Part shown: one piece after another, positions 1 through 10,636 of the stretch
How positions within the stretch are numbered: position 1 is the stretch's first letter
Layout of the letters: every line of letters begins with the position of its first letter
NCBI GenBank assembly: GCA_028023455.1
Contig: JAQFVV010006208.1
Coordinates: forward strand, 4,258,963-4,322,962
Source of the DNA: Epiperipatus broadwayi
Lineage: Eukaryota > Onychophora > Udeonychophora > Euonychophora > Peripatidae
Reading direction: 5' to 3'
DNA length: 64,000 nucleotides
Program-made: the position numbers and the translations under genes
Notes under the pieces: generated by a model
Seen by the model: only the letters and a program-made list of their open reading frames with translations
Database searches by the model: none
What the model was told of the DNA's origin: nothing

Positions 1-330
1 GATGAGAAGGTTGGCACTAAGATGGACTTTGAGCATTCCATCATCAGATTTTCAATGAAATGAATGGCTGAAGAGTTGTGGGGTGGAATGGTTTGAAGCC
101 TGTCCATTAAAGTATGAAGATTGGCTATCTTAATATAAGCTGACCTTTGATTGTATTATACATGTGTGAAGATGATAATCTGAACCAACTGATAAGTGCT
201 GGTTTAGCACGAAATACATATATTGGTGGTTATTTATCTTTCGACGTGTATGATCAAATTATCAGCGGTATGAGATAGCATGGATGGTTGAGGGTTGTGT
301 GAAAGTCTGAGTTCAAACCCCCTATATATT
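1..330 (+). mobile_element. Family E hammerhead/tRNA-like repeat, mutated copy
   Basis: The left part (to about 150) matches sequence upstream of other family E copies (for example 35505-35620). A hammerhead-like motif at 184-227 has matching stem I arms ACCAA/TTGGT and stem II TGCTG. The core reads CTGATAA, so the invariant G8 is changed and the copy should be inactive. A tRNA-like tail with a box-B-like GTTCAAACCCC follows at 310-320. The 5' end lies outside the window. Confidence 0.7.
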
Positions 331-891
331 ACATATATAAGTGCAGGTATGAAAAAGTCTGTACTGTAGAAAAAAATCACATTTCAAGATAATAAAACAA
401 AGTAAAATTCAAGTTTTATTTTTGCTAGTATACGATCATCTGCAAAAATTACTACAAAAACAAATAAAATGTCCTCAGTATCATAGATTAAATCCAGTCA
501 GATAGACTACACAATATAGACAATTTGTTAGAATATTTATCTCTGAACTATTGTAAAGATTGGAGAGATAAAAGAATGCTGTTGAGAAAATAAATATTTT
601 ATTTTACTTAACTCTTAATTCAATACTTGGACTATGTGTACGTTTAAATAGTAGATTTATACAAGGCTACTTTATATACATTTGTTGAGAGTCTTTGAAA
701 GCTATAATTAGTCTATGGACTGAAAGTTTTCCACTCCCAATATAAATGGTAAAAACTAATATTATTTATAAAAAGTCAATACTTATGTTGAATTAATGCA
801 CATTTCACAGCATTCCAAAATACAATTGTAATCACTGAAAAAAACTATACTAATAGCTTTTAGTGTGCATCTCAATCAATCAGGTTTCATC
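331..891. other. Unremarkable AT-rich intron
   Basis: No exon, repeat family or structured element is recognised here. Confidence 0.5.
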
Positions 892-1366
892 AGCTAGACC
901 AGGGGTGGGAAAATAGTGACTGGCTAAGAGTTTTTATGCGGACCACCAAGACAATCAGAAAAATTCACCTTGAACTGAGATTTCCTGCCTGTACGTGACC
1001 AAAGATCGTCTCGTATTTTCCACTAGGATGGTCATGTTGGTACACATGCACAGTGTAGATATGATGTGCAGTGCTTTTCCAGTTGATCTGGTTAATTTCA
1101 ATTTTGTCTTTGCATTAGCAAATATATACATTTCCAACTTTAGTGAAACCATGAACACTGAAAAAATGTAAAATTGATTATGAATGTCATGTGTTTAATG
1201 AAGAATGGACAAACAAATATTTCTTTGATAATACAGGGAATAAAGTAGTGTGTTTATTGTTATGAAAAAAGTGCGGTCCTTTGCTTCCACAAAGTGGCTC
1301 CCAATGCTGCTCTTCACGAACCTCTGTGGCCCTGAGCCAAAACAATTGCCCACCCCTGAGCTAGAC
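892..1366. mobile_element. hAT-type DNA transposon, non-autonomous, with 8-bp target duplication
   Basis: The element (900-1358, 459 bp) starts CAGGGGTGGG and ends CCCACCCCTG. It is flanked by perfect 8-bp direct repeats AGCTAGAC at 892-899 and 1359-1366. Terminal CAGGGGTGGG inverted repeats and 8-bp duplications are hallmarks of hAT elements. The inside has no long open frame; short minus-strand peptides may be the decayed C-terminal end of a transposase. Confidence 0.9.
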
Positions 1367-1790
1367 CAAATATTTTCATAATTATAAAAAAAAAAGTTAA
1401 TTCATATAAGTCTGTTAGAGTATATAGTGACAGATTTAGATATGAAACAAAAGTACTATACTAAATAAGGTATTAAAATAAAAACTGATATTGTATCTTA
1501 GAAATAAAGATATAAGAGGTCTGAATAAATATTGATCAAATATTTTGGGATAAATTGAATGGAAAGTCCTAAAATGATATGGTCATATACATGAAATGGT
1601 AGAAGATCAACAGTAAAAAGCAATAACTGAATGTTACCATTATAAATTAGCAGAAATAAGTAACCAAGCTGCAATGGAAGAAAGAAACAAAAATAATAAG
1701 ATGTAAGAGGAATTTACCCACTTGATGCAGAGGACCAAAAATGTTATCAGCTGAAAATAAGCAACTGAATTTTCCAATATTAATATCATC

Positions 1791-2005
1791 TACATTCTTT
1801 ATTATTTTTACAACTCACTATTGACTGTTTCGCTTGTCCTAACAATCTTCTTCAGAACTTCTACTTGTATTTACAAATCAAGTAGAAGTTCTGAAGAAGA
1901 TTGTTGAGGCAATCGGAACTGTCAATAGTGGATTGCAAAAAGTAATAAAAAACATAAATGATATTAATATTACATGGATTTGGCAATGCAATAAGAAAGA
2001 TAAAA
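1791..2005. mobile_element. Family B foldback repeat
   Basis: Two oppositely oriented copies of one repeat meet near 1875. Both contain CTGAAGA, a hairpin, and G(A/G)AAC-x-GTC followed by AATAGTG. The left arm (minus strand) has an intact core. The right arm reads GGAAC instead of GAAAC. The outer ends carry the family signature of an AACATAAATGATATTAATATT-like tail. Confidence 0.8.
1816..1860 (-). ncRNA. Hammerhead ribozyme-like motif, family B, core intact
   Basis: The minus strand reads AAGTT, CTGAAGA, stem-loop, GAAAC, A, GTC, AATAGTG. All core positions (CUGANGA, GAAA, NUH) are present. Stem III is the minimal AC/GT pair with a one-base loop. Confidence 0.55.
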
Positions 2006-2145
2006 TTATAACCAAATTTACCTTATCTTCTAAATGTAATATTATTAATCACCATTATTTTAAAAAATACTCATTATTATAATATAGGAATTAAAGTGAT
2101 AAGTATTAGAAATAAACTCATGTTAAACTTTATTTTTTAAAACAG

Positions 2146-2265
2146 ATTAATGATTGGTTAAAGAATCAGGGAGAAGAAGCTCTTAAAAATACAGATCTTG
2201 GTTACTCAGTTACCACATCAGAATTAATTCAACATGATCATAATAAACTTGAAACAGATGCCAAA
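2146..2265 (+). CDS. CCDC141: Exon 1 of window: spectrin repeat 1, helix A (CCDC141-like)
   Basis: This internal exon of 40 codons is preceded by a T-rich tract and AG (2144-2145) and followed by the donor GTAAGT. Both borders are phase 0. It starts I-N-D-W-L, with the tryptophan at codon 4 that is typical of spectrin helix A, and ends in a charged helix (LETDAK). With the next exon it makes one 104-residue triple-helical repeat. Proteins of this kind are cytoplasmic scaffolds. CCDC141 is known as a centrosome and cytoskeleton partner in migrating neurons. The upstream part of the gene is outside the window. The exon is clear; the family name rests on remembered similarity of the whole 12-exon chain. 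Confidence 0.85.
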
Positions 2266-2469
2266 GTAAGTAAAAGATTTTGTTTTGATTTGTGTTCTAC
2301 AATATGTTTAAAAAATATATACATTTACTGTGCAATAATAATTTCAGTACTGTAGATCCCTTAGAATAGTTGTGATAATTAGCAGGTTATGTAGTTTCCT
2401 ACAGCTGCGAAACACATATTGCTCTCTATTTTACTGTTGTTATTGTACCTTTAAGAAATGTTCTACAAA

Positions 2470-3565
2470 CGTCAATCAACCAATAGTATTCTATCCCTAT
2501 GGATAGTTCCGGAGAATAGACATCCAGCCAATTTGTCTATTTCTTGCCCAAATCTTCAATTGTACATATCTTGTCCCATCTTTTATAATTTTCAGCAAAG
2601 ATCCTTTCTTTTTTTTTTGTTTCTATTCCCATTCCCTCCAAAGCATCCTTCATTAAACTATTCTTTCTTCTTTGTATATGTCCAACCCAGTTTCTCTGTC
2701 TATCTTTAATTTCCTCAACCAATCTTTTATTTTCATTCATTCTTTCCAAAACTATCTCATTTGTCATTTTATTCATCCAACCATTTTTTTCTATCCTTCT
2801 ACATGACCACATCTCAAAGTCCTCCAATCTGATTCGAAATTTTTTCCTTATTGCCCATGTTTAACAACCATGTAATAATACACTCCACACAACACTAAAT
2901 TAATCTTTTTCTTAATTCTGTATTCAAAGGCTCACAAAATATTTTCTTTCCCTTAATAACTGCCTCCTTTGACAATGCTATTCTTTTAACTTCATCTTCT
3001 CTTAAACCACTAAACATCACATGATCACTATCTCATACTAGCACATGATTGTTATTAATTGCTCTTGTTAGCACAAGATGGCACTACTATATGGAGAGTT
3101 TTGCTTTGTTTTGAATTCATCTTCTCTTCTTCCATTCTCACTCAACCAATTGCCAAATATTTATATCCATTCACCTACTGGACTATATTATCATGAACAT
3201 CTATGAGCACTTTTTTGTATTTCTTCTATATATAAACACTTGCTCTACTCACTATTAATCTTTATTCCATAAATTCTTCCTCCAATTTTTCAACCTATTC
3301 TGAAGATTTCTTGCACCTGCTGCTCTAAGAACCACATCGTTTGCAAATCTTCATTTTATTATTCTACCTCCAATATTAGGACCTCCATAGTCTAAATATT
3401 TATCTAATATGTCTTCTAAAAAAATATTCAAAAACACAGATGGCATGCAACATCCTTATCTAATCCTTCTTCATCATTTATATCTTTTATCAGTCTCATT
3501 TTTTCCCAATCCCAAATCAATTTTCACTCTTTCCAAAATATTCCTTTAAATATGTATATATAATT
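2470..3565 (-). pseudogene. LINE reverse-transcriptase remnant (RTE/jockey-like), minus strand
   Basis: Minus-strand peptides read like the 3' half of a non-LTR retrotransposon ORF. A broken reverse-transcriptase region (about 3560-3150) is followed by the C-terminal signature FEMWSCRRIEKNGW, VLERMNENKRL and RQRNWVGHI at 2827-2540. Many stops and shifts interrupt it. A family A fragment (about 3003-3115, ending ACTGTATGGAGAGTTTTG-like) is inserted within it. Confidence 0.75.
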
Positions 3566-4090
3566 GAATTCTACCATAGTTTTGTAAGGTGCTAATGATC
3601 TTTTTGAGTGATGTCATTTGTGATCCCATAAAAAAAAGTATCCTAAAAGAAACATCTCACCTCAAAGTGGAGCAGAAGAGGACAATTTTTAAGGAAATGA
3701 AACGGAATGGGAAGATGTCTATTAAAAAAAATAATCTCAATAACAAAGTTAATTCATTTTCAAACACACTTGCATTGTTCGTATCTCATAATAAAAAATA
3801 TTTGTTCTCGGAGTCAAAAACTGAAAGAAATTTGTGGATCCGGGTCCAATAGAGAGAAAAAAGACTTTATTACGGAATGAATAATTTATGAAAACTGTGT
3901 TTTAAGAAAAATCACTAGTTATTGTATACATAAATAAAACCAAATAATCCCTCATAAAATTTATTGTAAATATTTTCTATCTAATAATTTTTATTTATAA
4001 ACATTTCTGCTTGTCCTTCTTTCCATTTATATATTATTTGAACCAAAGGGTTATATCCAGATAGAATTGACAATCATTCACTAGTGAACG
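3566..4090. other. AT-rich intron without recognised features
   Basis: A short open frame (3589-3852) has no recognisable domain or splice context. I see nothing else. Confidence 0.4.
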
Positions 4091-4094
4091 ACAA

Positions 4095-4345
4095 AATATT
4101 AATATCATTTACTTTCTTTATTACTTTTACAATGCTTCATATAATTACAACCGACTATTGACGTTTTTGATTGCCCTGGCAATCTTCTTCAGAATTTCCA
4201 GCTAAGATTTAAAAATATAAGTAAAAGTTCTGAAGAAGATTGCTTGGACAACCGAAACCGTCAATAGTGGGGTTGTAAAAAACAATGTAAAAAAGTAATA
4301 AAGAACATAAATGATATTAATATTATATAGATTAGGCAATGCAAC
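4095..4345. mobile_element. Family B foldback repeat
   Basis: This is an inverted pair of family B copies with a turn near 4203. The minus-strand arm (about 4153-4199) has lost G12 (CAAAAAC). The plus-strand arm keeps the full core. A CA/TA-rich microsatellite follows (4378-4430). Confidence 0.8.
4225..4269 (+). ncRNA. Hammerhead ribozyme-like motif, family B, core intact
   Basis: AAGTT, CTGAAGA, stem-loop GATTG/CAACC with one mismatch, GAAAC, C, GTC, AATAGTG. Stem III is AC/GT with a one-base loop. Confidence 0.55.
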
Positions 4346-4430
4346 AAGAAAAATAAAGTTATGTACTACAAAATACATGTGTATATATATATACATGTGT
4401 ATAAATATATTTACACACACACATAAACAT

Positions 4431-5032
4431 AAAAAGGCACATGATTTGAAGACGATATCTAATGGTTTATATTTCATGTTATTTTGGAGTAATACAATGG
4501 AAAGTTGACTATTATTTCAGTTTGTCCAAAAGTTGAAAATGTCTAGATATTCTTATTGCCAAATTTTTTGGCCATTGGACACAGAACTGGTCTGATAAGT
4601 GAGGTAACCGTCCAAACACTAAATTGGAATAGAAGCTAAAAGTGAGGTATAATATTTTATAAATTTATTTTTTATTAAATTAGTAATAGAAAAATACCCC
4701 AGTAAAACAAATTAAAAAAAAACAACAACAATTCGTGAGCATTTTTAAATCAGAATAATTTAATTCGTAATTCACTCGTAAAATTTTATTGAATATTTTT
4801 TTTAATAAAACAAGTTATTAACCGAAACGAAAATGTCTGGGAATTTGTTTTGCGGTTTTCTTAGCTATGAAAAAATATTTCTCAGGTCATGTCAATGTGC
4901 TGAAATTTACGAATGATAAAATGAATTAAGCTCCTAAAATGTTATAAAACTAAAAAAAAAAGTTTTTGTTGGATGCATCACTTTGGGTCAGTTATTTTTA
5001 CAACTTTTGATAAAAGAGATAGACTTAGTCAA
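4431..5032. other. AT-rich intron without recognised features
   Basis: I see no exon, repeat family or element between the family B repeat and the tRNA-like gene. Confidence 0.4.
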
Positions 5033-5101
5033 GCGTTGCCCTAGGGGTTAGCACAGCTGCCTTCCAAGCAGTTGTTCCGGGTTCGCTTCCCGGCCGACGC
5101 T
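5033..5101 (+). tRNA. tRNA-Gly(TCC)-like gene with a short D arm
   Basis: A GC-rich island in AT-rich intron folds as a tRNA. Acceptor GCGTTGC pairs with CCGACGC except for a C-C mismatch at position 7 and one wobble. The anticodon stem is GCTGC/GCAGT with loop CTTCCAA (anticodon TCC). The T arm is CCGGG/CCCGG with loop TTCGCTT. It resembles animal tRNA-Gly(TCC), but the D arm has lost several bases (CTA GGGGT TAG) and position 8 is C, not T. No T run follows as a pol III stop; an A run follows instead. It may be a gene, a pseudogene or a tRNA-derived repeat. Confidence 0.55.
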
Positions 5102-5249
5102 TTGACATATAAAAAAAAATAGTCTTAAATATTTTCTCTCTACCTAAATGATTGCAATGAAATATAGGTAATGAAAATGAATGATTGAATTCAGCTTATT
5201 GAAAGTTTAAAAAAAATATTTATGAATGACAATTGTCTAAGATCAATTT

Positions 5250-5295
5250 AAATAAACCACTAAGCATCACATGATCACCATCTCTTGCCTTGTTT
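5250..5295 (-). repeat. Family A terminal fragment
   Basis: It matches the 3' terminal segment of family A on the minus strand (GATCATGTGATG with a flanking TTTAG). No hammerhead is present. Confidence 0.5.
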
Positions 5296-5529
5296 AATAT
5301 CAATTTAAATATGTGATGTACTTGATTTAATGTTACTTACGAGAAATAATCAAACACACCCAATTCAAGTAACTATTACTCTCTAGCATGAAATTAAGAT
5401 ATCTCACTTAACAGATACAAGATTTTATTAGTATAAAAATTAACAAGCATTTATAAACAGGATTATAAGTAGTTTACTAGCGCCTGTAAGGCTTACAAAA
5501 ATAATAATAAGACAGGTATAGTCTGTATA

Positions 5530-6000
5530 ATTACCCTAGGTCGGTCTTTGGTAACTTCAGACCCGAATATCTGGTTCTCCTCCCATCGTTGGTCCTGTTC
5601 CGAAATTCACGCTACACATAAGTCTCTCAGAAAAACAGGACTGACGCTAACTCGCTTTTTCCCCGCTAGATTGTATCTCTTTTTGTTCTATTGTTTATTC
5701 CATAACAATTTTAATTGCAAAAGTATTCTGGGATTATTTCTGAACTAATTAATTAAATTGTTCTTTACATTTTTAATCCTTCATTTAATTAATTATTTAT
5801 TCGGATCTTCCATCTTATTTTACACCTTGCTTTTTATAAAATATATATATGAAAAACCATTTGTCATTTCTAATTTTCGTTTTAATTTAAACAACTCGTT
5901 TACTTTCACATGTAATTATTTAACACTTTTAAACTCTGGAGTACACACAGTTTCAAACGTATTTTTTATTAATATTAATTGTACTACAACATAACAAAAT
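5530..6000. repeat. Dispersed repeat sharing a CAGACCCGAATATCTGG block
   Basis: The segment at about 5543-5590 resembles 8509-8556 (TCGG, then TTCAGA-CCGAA-ATCTGG). Both are followed by T-rich, A-poor sequence. I cannot assign a class; an LTR or UTR fragment is possible. Confidence 0.35.
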
Positions 6001-6031
6001 AACATAGAAATAATTTTTATACAAAAAGCTA

Positions 6032-6886
6032 CAAGGGGGTACCAAAAAATAACAGGAATTTTGTAGTAAAAAATTGTGTATTTATTTTTAGGTCTACAAA
6101 TTCAATCCCTTTTAACGTATAATCCATTTAATGTAATGCACCAGTATAAATACGTTTTTCATTTTTCAAAATAGTCTAGTAACTCTTGCAAAGTGATGCC
6201 TTTTAACATCTGCAACAACAACAAAAAAAACTGAGATATTGTTTCATATGAGAGAATAAAAACAAGTCACTTATGGATAAACTAAGTTATGATGAAGTTA
6301 AGTTTCACACTCGAGATTTTATGCGCCAGTGCATTGTGGTAAGATTTGCTTTTCCCATTAGGCCAAAAATGGGTCGTTTTTATTTTACAGCATTATGCAA
6401 ACTTTTCAGAATTTGTGCTAAAAGTGGATCGTTTTTGTTTTACAGCATTATGCAAACTTTTCAGAATTTATAGATTTTAGATGCTCATCACAAACAAATT
6501 CTGAGTAAACAATGCTGTTTGCATCCAAAAAAAAAAATCAACATCATTTTGATGTCGGATTTCATTTACCATGCATATTTAGGATATGATGAATTTGTCA
6601 CTTCAATTAAACAACTCGTAAATTTATGTTTTCCCGGAATAGCTTACTTGTAAGCGGTTTCTACACCTGTTTTCTCTAACAGAAACAGAATTTCATTTTG
6701 TTCCAACTTTTCAGCCATTACAAAAAATCGACAAATAAACGAGAAGCATACACTGAAACATGATTTCACTCACTATTGGCAGTTGGCAGATTAATGCAGG
6801 GGGGTCCTCTCAAGAGGCATCTAGCGACACAAGCACATGCTCACCCACCCCAGAACAATTCTATTTATTTTTTGGTTACTTCCTTG
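6032..6886 (-). mobile_element. Tc1/mariner-like transposon remnant
   Basis: The ends form imperfect inverted repeats (left CAAGGGGGTACCAAAAAAT; right, reverse-complemented, CAAGGAAGTAACCAAAAAAT) next to TA. On the minus strand a reading frame starts MAEKLEQNEILFLLEKTG at 6718 and decays. Near the left end a YYKIPVIFWYPL-like peptide matches mariner-type transposase C-termini. Internal stops and a duplicated block (6365-6465) make it non-functional. Confidence 0.7.
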
Positions 6887-7395
6887 CATATTTAAAATAA
6901 ATTTATTATAGAAAAAATATCAAACTATTTGCTTCAATAAAAGTCTGAAGAATGATTTAATATAATTTTATTATTTATTATGATTTAGTTTCTTTTAAAA
7001 CTTTTTAAAGAAGTACGTAAAACAACGTATTTTAATAAATAACTGACTTCATAGCATAGCCTTTTCAACATCTGCTTATTGACTAATCATAAAGAAGAAG
7101 ACAATACTCATCAGGTTTATTACTTACTAGATGGCAATGTTTGAAGTTATTTGTTATATTCGTTTAACTTTCTACAACGGATAGGTAGATATCCATTTAT
7201 TAACTAATACTGTATTTGATAATTAAGCAGATTGACTATGAACCAGCTCCCTGAGAGCAAAAATCCCAAGACTTTTTTTAAAAAAAAAATTAATCTGGAT
7301 TCAAATCCCAGATCATAGACATTTCTGGAAGGCATGATATCTCTGCAACGTTAGATTTTTTCAAATTAATAATATCCTTTTCAATTATTTAAAAA

Positions 7396-7705
7396 ACCAC
7401 AGCTTTTAAGATGTTCCAGGCATCAAAATTGATTGACCTGGTTCTGATTGGATAATGTTTCAGAGAGGCATGACTGCAGAGCTATATAAAACTGGCTGGC
7501 CTGTGTGATATGGCACAGCCTCCAGAGCATCAAGATGTGAGAATATTTGGATATATTTTTAAGCTAAAAGTTGTTGTGCAGTAACTAACATAGTCAATAT
7601 CATCTTAGATATCTAGCAATGGTAGTTTTGACTGTTTTAATTACAATTATAAGCAAGCATAAGAAATGATGATCATGTGATGTTTATTGACTTAAAATAA
7701 CTAAG
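7396..7705 (+). repeat. Dispersed segment with a TATA-like box, ending in the family A terminus
   Basis: GCTATATAAAACTGG at about 7482-7496 is a good TATA-box match in a comparatively GC-rich patch. The segment ends (7655-7700) with the family A terminus GATCATGTGATGTTTATTG. It may be a fragment of a retroelement promoter. Nothing shows that it is used. Confidence 0.35.
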
Positions 7706-9261
7706 TTCCTATAAAGAGCATTCAACAGCTGATAACAATAACAATAAACATTCTAACAGTTTTTGTAATAATATTCATTGATCACAATATGTTATCTTGA
7801 TCAGAGGGTAATGGAGTAATCTTTCAAGCCAAATTATCACTACATAATTATACCTACTGATGAAATAAATGGCAGAGGTGATTTAACTATTACCTGAAAA
7901 CAGCACATTTCTTACTCTTTTTATTTTATGGTGTGCCACTAGTTACCTTATCCATCTATCTCTTCTGATATACAGTATTTTCATGCTAACAGTTTTATGT
8001 TATGTGTATAAATTTTGAATGTGTTATTGCTTTTTACGATTGGCAAGTTTAATTGTTAAGCATTTATACTACTTGACCACGTTTTCCAGCTATAACTACA
8101 TAAAATCTTCATCTAACACAATAGAAAATAGAGCAAACCCATTTTATCTTTTGTTTATCTATAAACTTAAAATTCAAACTGTGGTGTATTTATCCATGAC
8201 TCGAATGAGAAACCCACAATTAATTAATCTAAACTAATTTATTAATAAGTATTTATTGTATGTTATATAAACAAAACTAGAATATTTACAACCTTTAAAT
8301 ATAATTACATACAGAAAATATTATCATGGGTTCTAAAAGTCTCTACCCCTTTCTCAAATATTGTCCGATAATTACTTCCTCATTTAATGGATGGTCCTTT
8401 CCATGACTATAAAAAATATGCTACAAGTCCCCCAAAGTTAAAAGACCCTATGAGCCATGTAGGTTTACATAAATCAAAATAAGATCAGATGATCTGCTTT
8501 AAATACTAGTCGGATTTTTGTACCTTCAGATCCGAAACATCTGGGTTTATTCCCTCACAGAAACTTTGACTTGTCGCCGATAATATCAGTTATGAGTATC
8601 ATAGCGCTTCCATGACGAAAGAAAAAAGCATTTAACTCTGCAATCCTGAGTTTTTATAGTCTGCCATTTATTTGTTCCCTTATCAGAAATTATCCATTCC
8701 TTACATTCCTTTGGCAAAACACTTCACCGATTTCACTTTCTGGATCCACTATTTCGTATTTTTTCCTCCCCTAATTAGTTCCAATTTTACTCTTCCACTC
8801 TTTTCACTCAGTCTGAAAAATCCTTTAATTACACAATTCTATTCATTTTCTTATATATATATAACTCACTCCTATAAAATTTTCCATTATCATCGATTAA
8901 CACATTTCATTTTAATTTCTGGGGTATTCTTATCACTTTTAATATTTTTTTATCTAAACTATTTATTGAAAATAGAATACTATGCAAACTTAACTCTTCT
9001 TATTTCTTTTGAGGGAGGGGAATTTGCATTTATGTATATACTAGATGTACCCACCGCTTTACTCACTTTAGCAAAATAAAAGAATGTAATGTAGTTGATA
9101 ATTAAAATATATTTACAGAATATTTACACGTAATCATAATATATGTATTGGCAGCAGTAGTTAAAATGGCCTACAACATTACCGCATTATGATAGTCATT
9201 TTCACCTGCAGTTGATCACTCATATGTTATTATGTCATATATTATAATTATCAATTACATT

Positions 9262-9900
9262 CATCATCATCATCAACAACCATTATCAATCCAATGCAGG
9301 ATGAAGGTCTCTCCAAGTTCAATCCATCTTCTCTGATCTTTAGCTTCTCTTCTCTACATCACCCCTGCACACTTTCTTATTTCATCCATCCATTTCACAT
9401 GTGGTCTCTTTCTGGGTCTTTTACAACCTCTTGGAATCCAGTTTAAAATTTCAATTGTCCTTCTATTATCATCTCTTCTAGCAATATGTCCAGCCCAACT
9501 TCACTTCAGGCTTTTAATTTTTTCAGTGAGTTCAGTAACACCTGTTTGTTCTCTTACCCATATATTGTGTTTTCGATCTCTTCTTGTTACTCCCAGTATG
9601 CATCTGGCCATACTTCTTTGAGTGATCTGAAGTCTCTATATTACTCTCCTATTAAGTGTCCAAATCTCAGATCCATAAGTAAGAACTGGTATTTATTTTT
9701 CTAATTCACTGTGTTAGATATTTTTCTAAGAGAAATTCTTACTGTTGAAATTAAAGCTATGTCTTTCTCTTGAGTTATAAACTGTGATACTTTACAATAT
9801 AAATCAATTCCTTCAAACATCTGCCTTCTACCAGTATTTATTTCATCTAAAGTTTTTATAATTTCTCTCATCATCACTACACAATATATTTCACCTTTAT
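9262..9900 (-). pseudogene. RTE-type LINE, 3' end, minus strand
   Basis: Reverse-strand translation gives the C-terminal end of an RTE polyprotein in broken frames: GHLIGE with an upstream RRI-like block, an IYGREN-Q element, a LLEEM segment, a DPERDHM-x-NGWMK segment and ELGETF-type terminal residues. It closes with the (ATGATG)n-like 3' end at 9262-9285 that RTE elements often carry. The same family occurs on the plus strand at 31100-31590. Confidence 0.75.
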
Positions 9901-10630
9901 CTACAGATGTCTTTTTTTTCCAATGTTCATTATTTTTGTTTTATAATTTTTTTATCTTTTCAGTGAGCGTATTTTTTTTTTACTAATAACTTCTTATTTC
10001 TCTCTTTAATTGTTTCTTTATTTGTTTAACACATCTTCTCTTTTTCACACTGGTTTGTTTTTCTATAAATTAAATTAAACTACTTTATGAAATATCTTTG
10101 CATTGCTCATGCCATGGTTGAATAATGTGCAAGACTGGTTTTCCTTAATTAATGTCATTAAGTAAAACAAAGTTAATAGATGCATATTTATATGGTGTTC
10201 AGTTTAATTTTTTATTTGAAGAAAAGGTTGTTTTTATAAGCTAACAATCTCAAGCAATTACTAAGAAAATATATAAAATTCTTTCAGCCTTTTAATGCAT
10301 CTGTAATTATTCATACACTAAAGACTATGTAGCTTGGACGCTGTTCCATAATATTTGACAATAAAAAATATAATGTACTAAAAAAAAACAAAATACACAG
10401 AATGGTTTAACTCATACCTTTACTCTCCCAAATTTTTACCCAGAAACATCATAACCAAAACTTTGCAATCAACAGTTTATCTCAGTTGTGCTCTGTCATA
10501 GCTTAAACTTTTATTCCAGTAAACATTCTACAACAGATTTCACCTTCGAAAATAAATTACTATACTCTATTTAAGTTTAATTACCATAATTGTATAATTT
10601 TAGAACATGTCACTCTTCAATTTTAAATCA
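9901..10630. other. AT-rich intron without recognised features
   Basis: I see nothing recognisable here beyond short A/T runs. Confidence 0.4.
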
Positions 10631-10636
10631 CACTTT

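Noticed and set aside
5548-5994. Two adjacent plus-strand frames as a gene
   Set aside because: The composition is that of T-rich DNA, with no splice signals in frame and no domain.
8672-9079. 135-codon frame rich in F, I, Y, L as a membrane protein
   Set aside because: The hydrophobicity follows from the T-rich strand; there is no conserved pattern or exon border.
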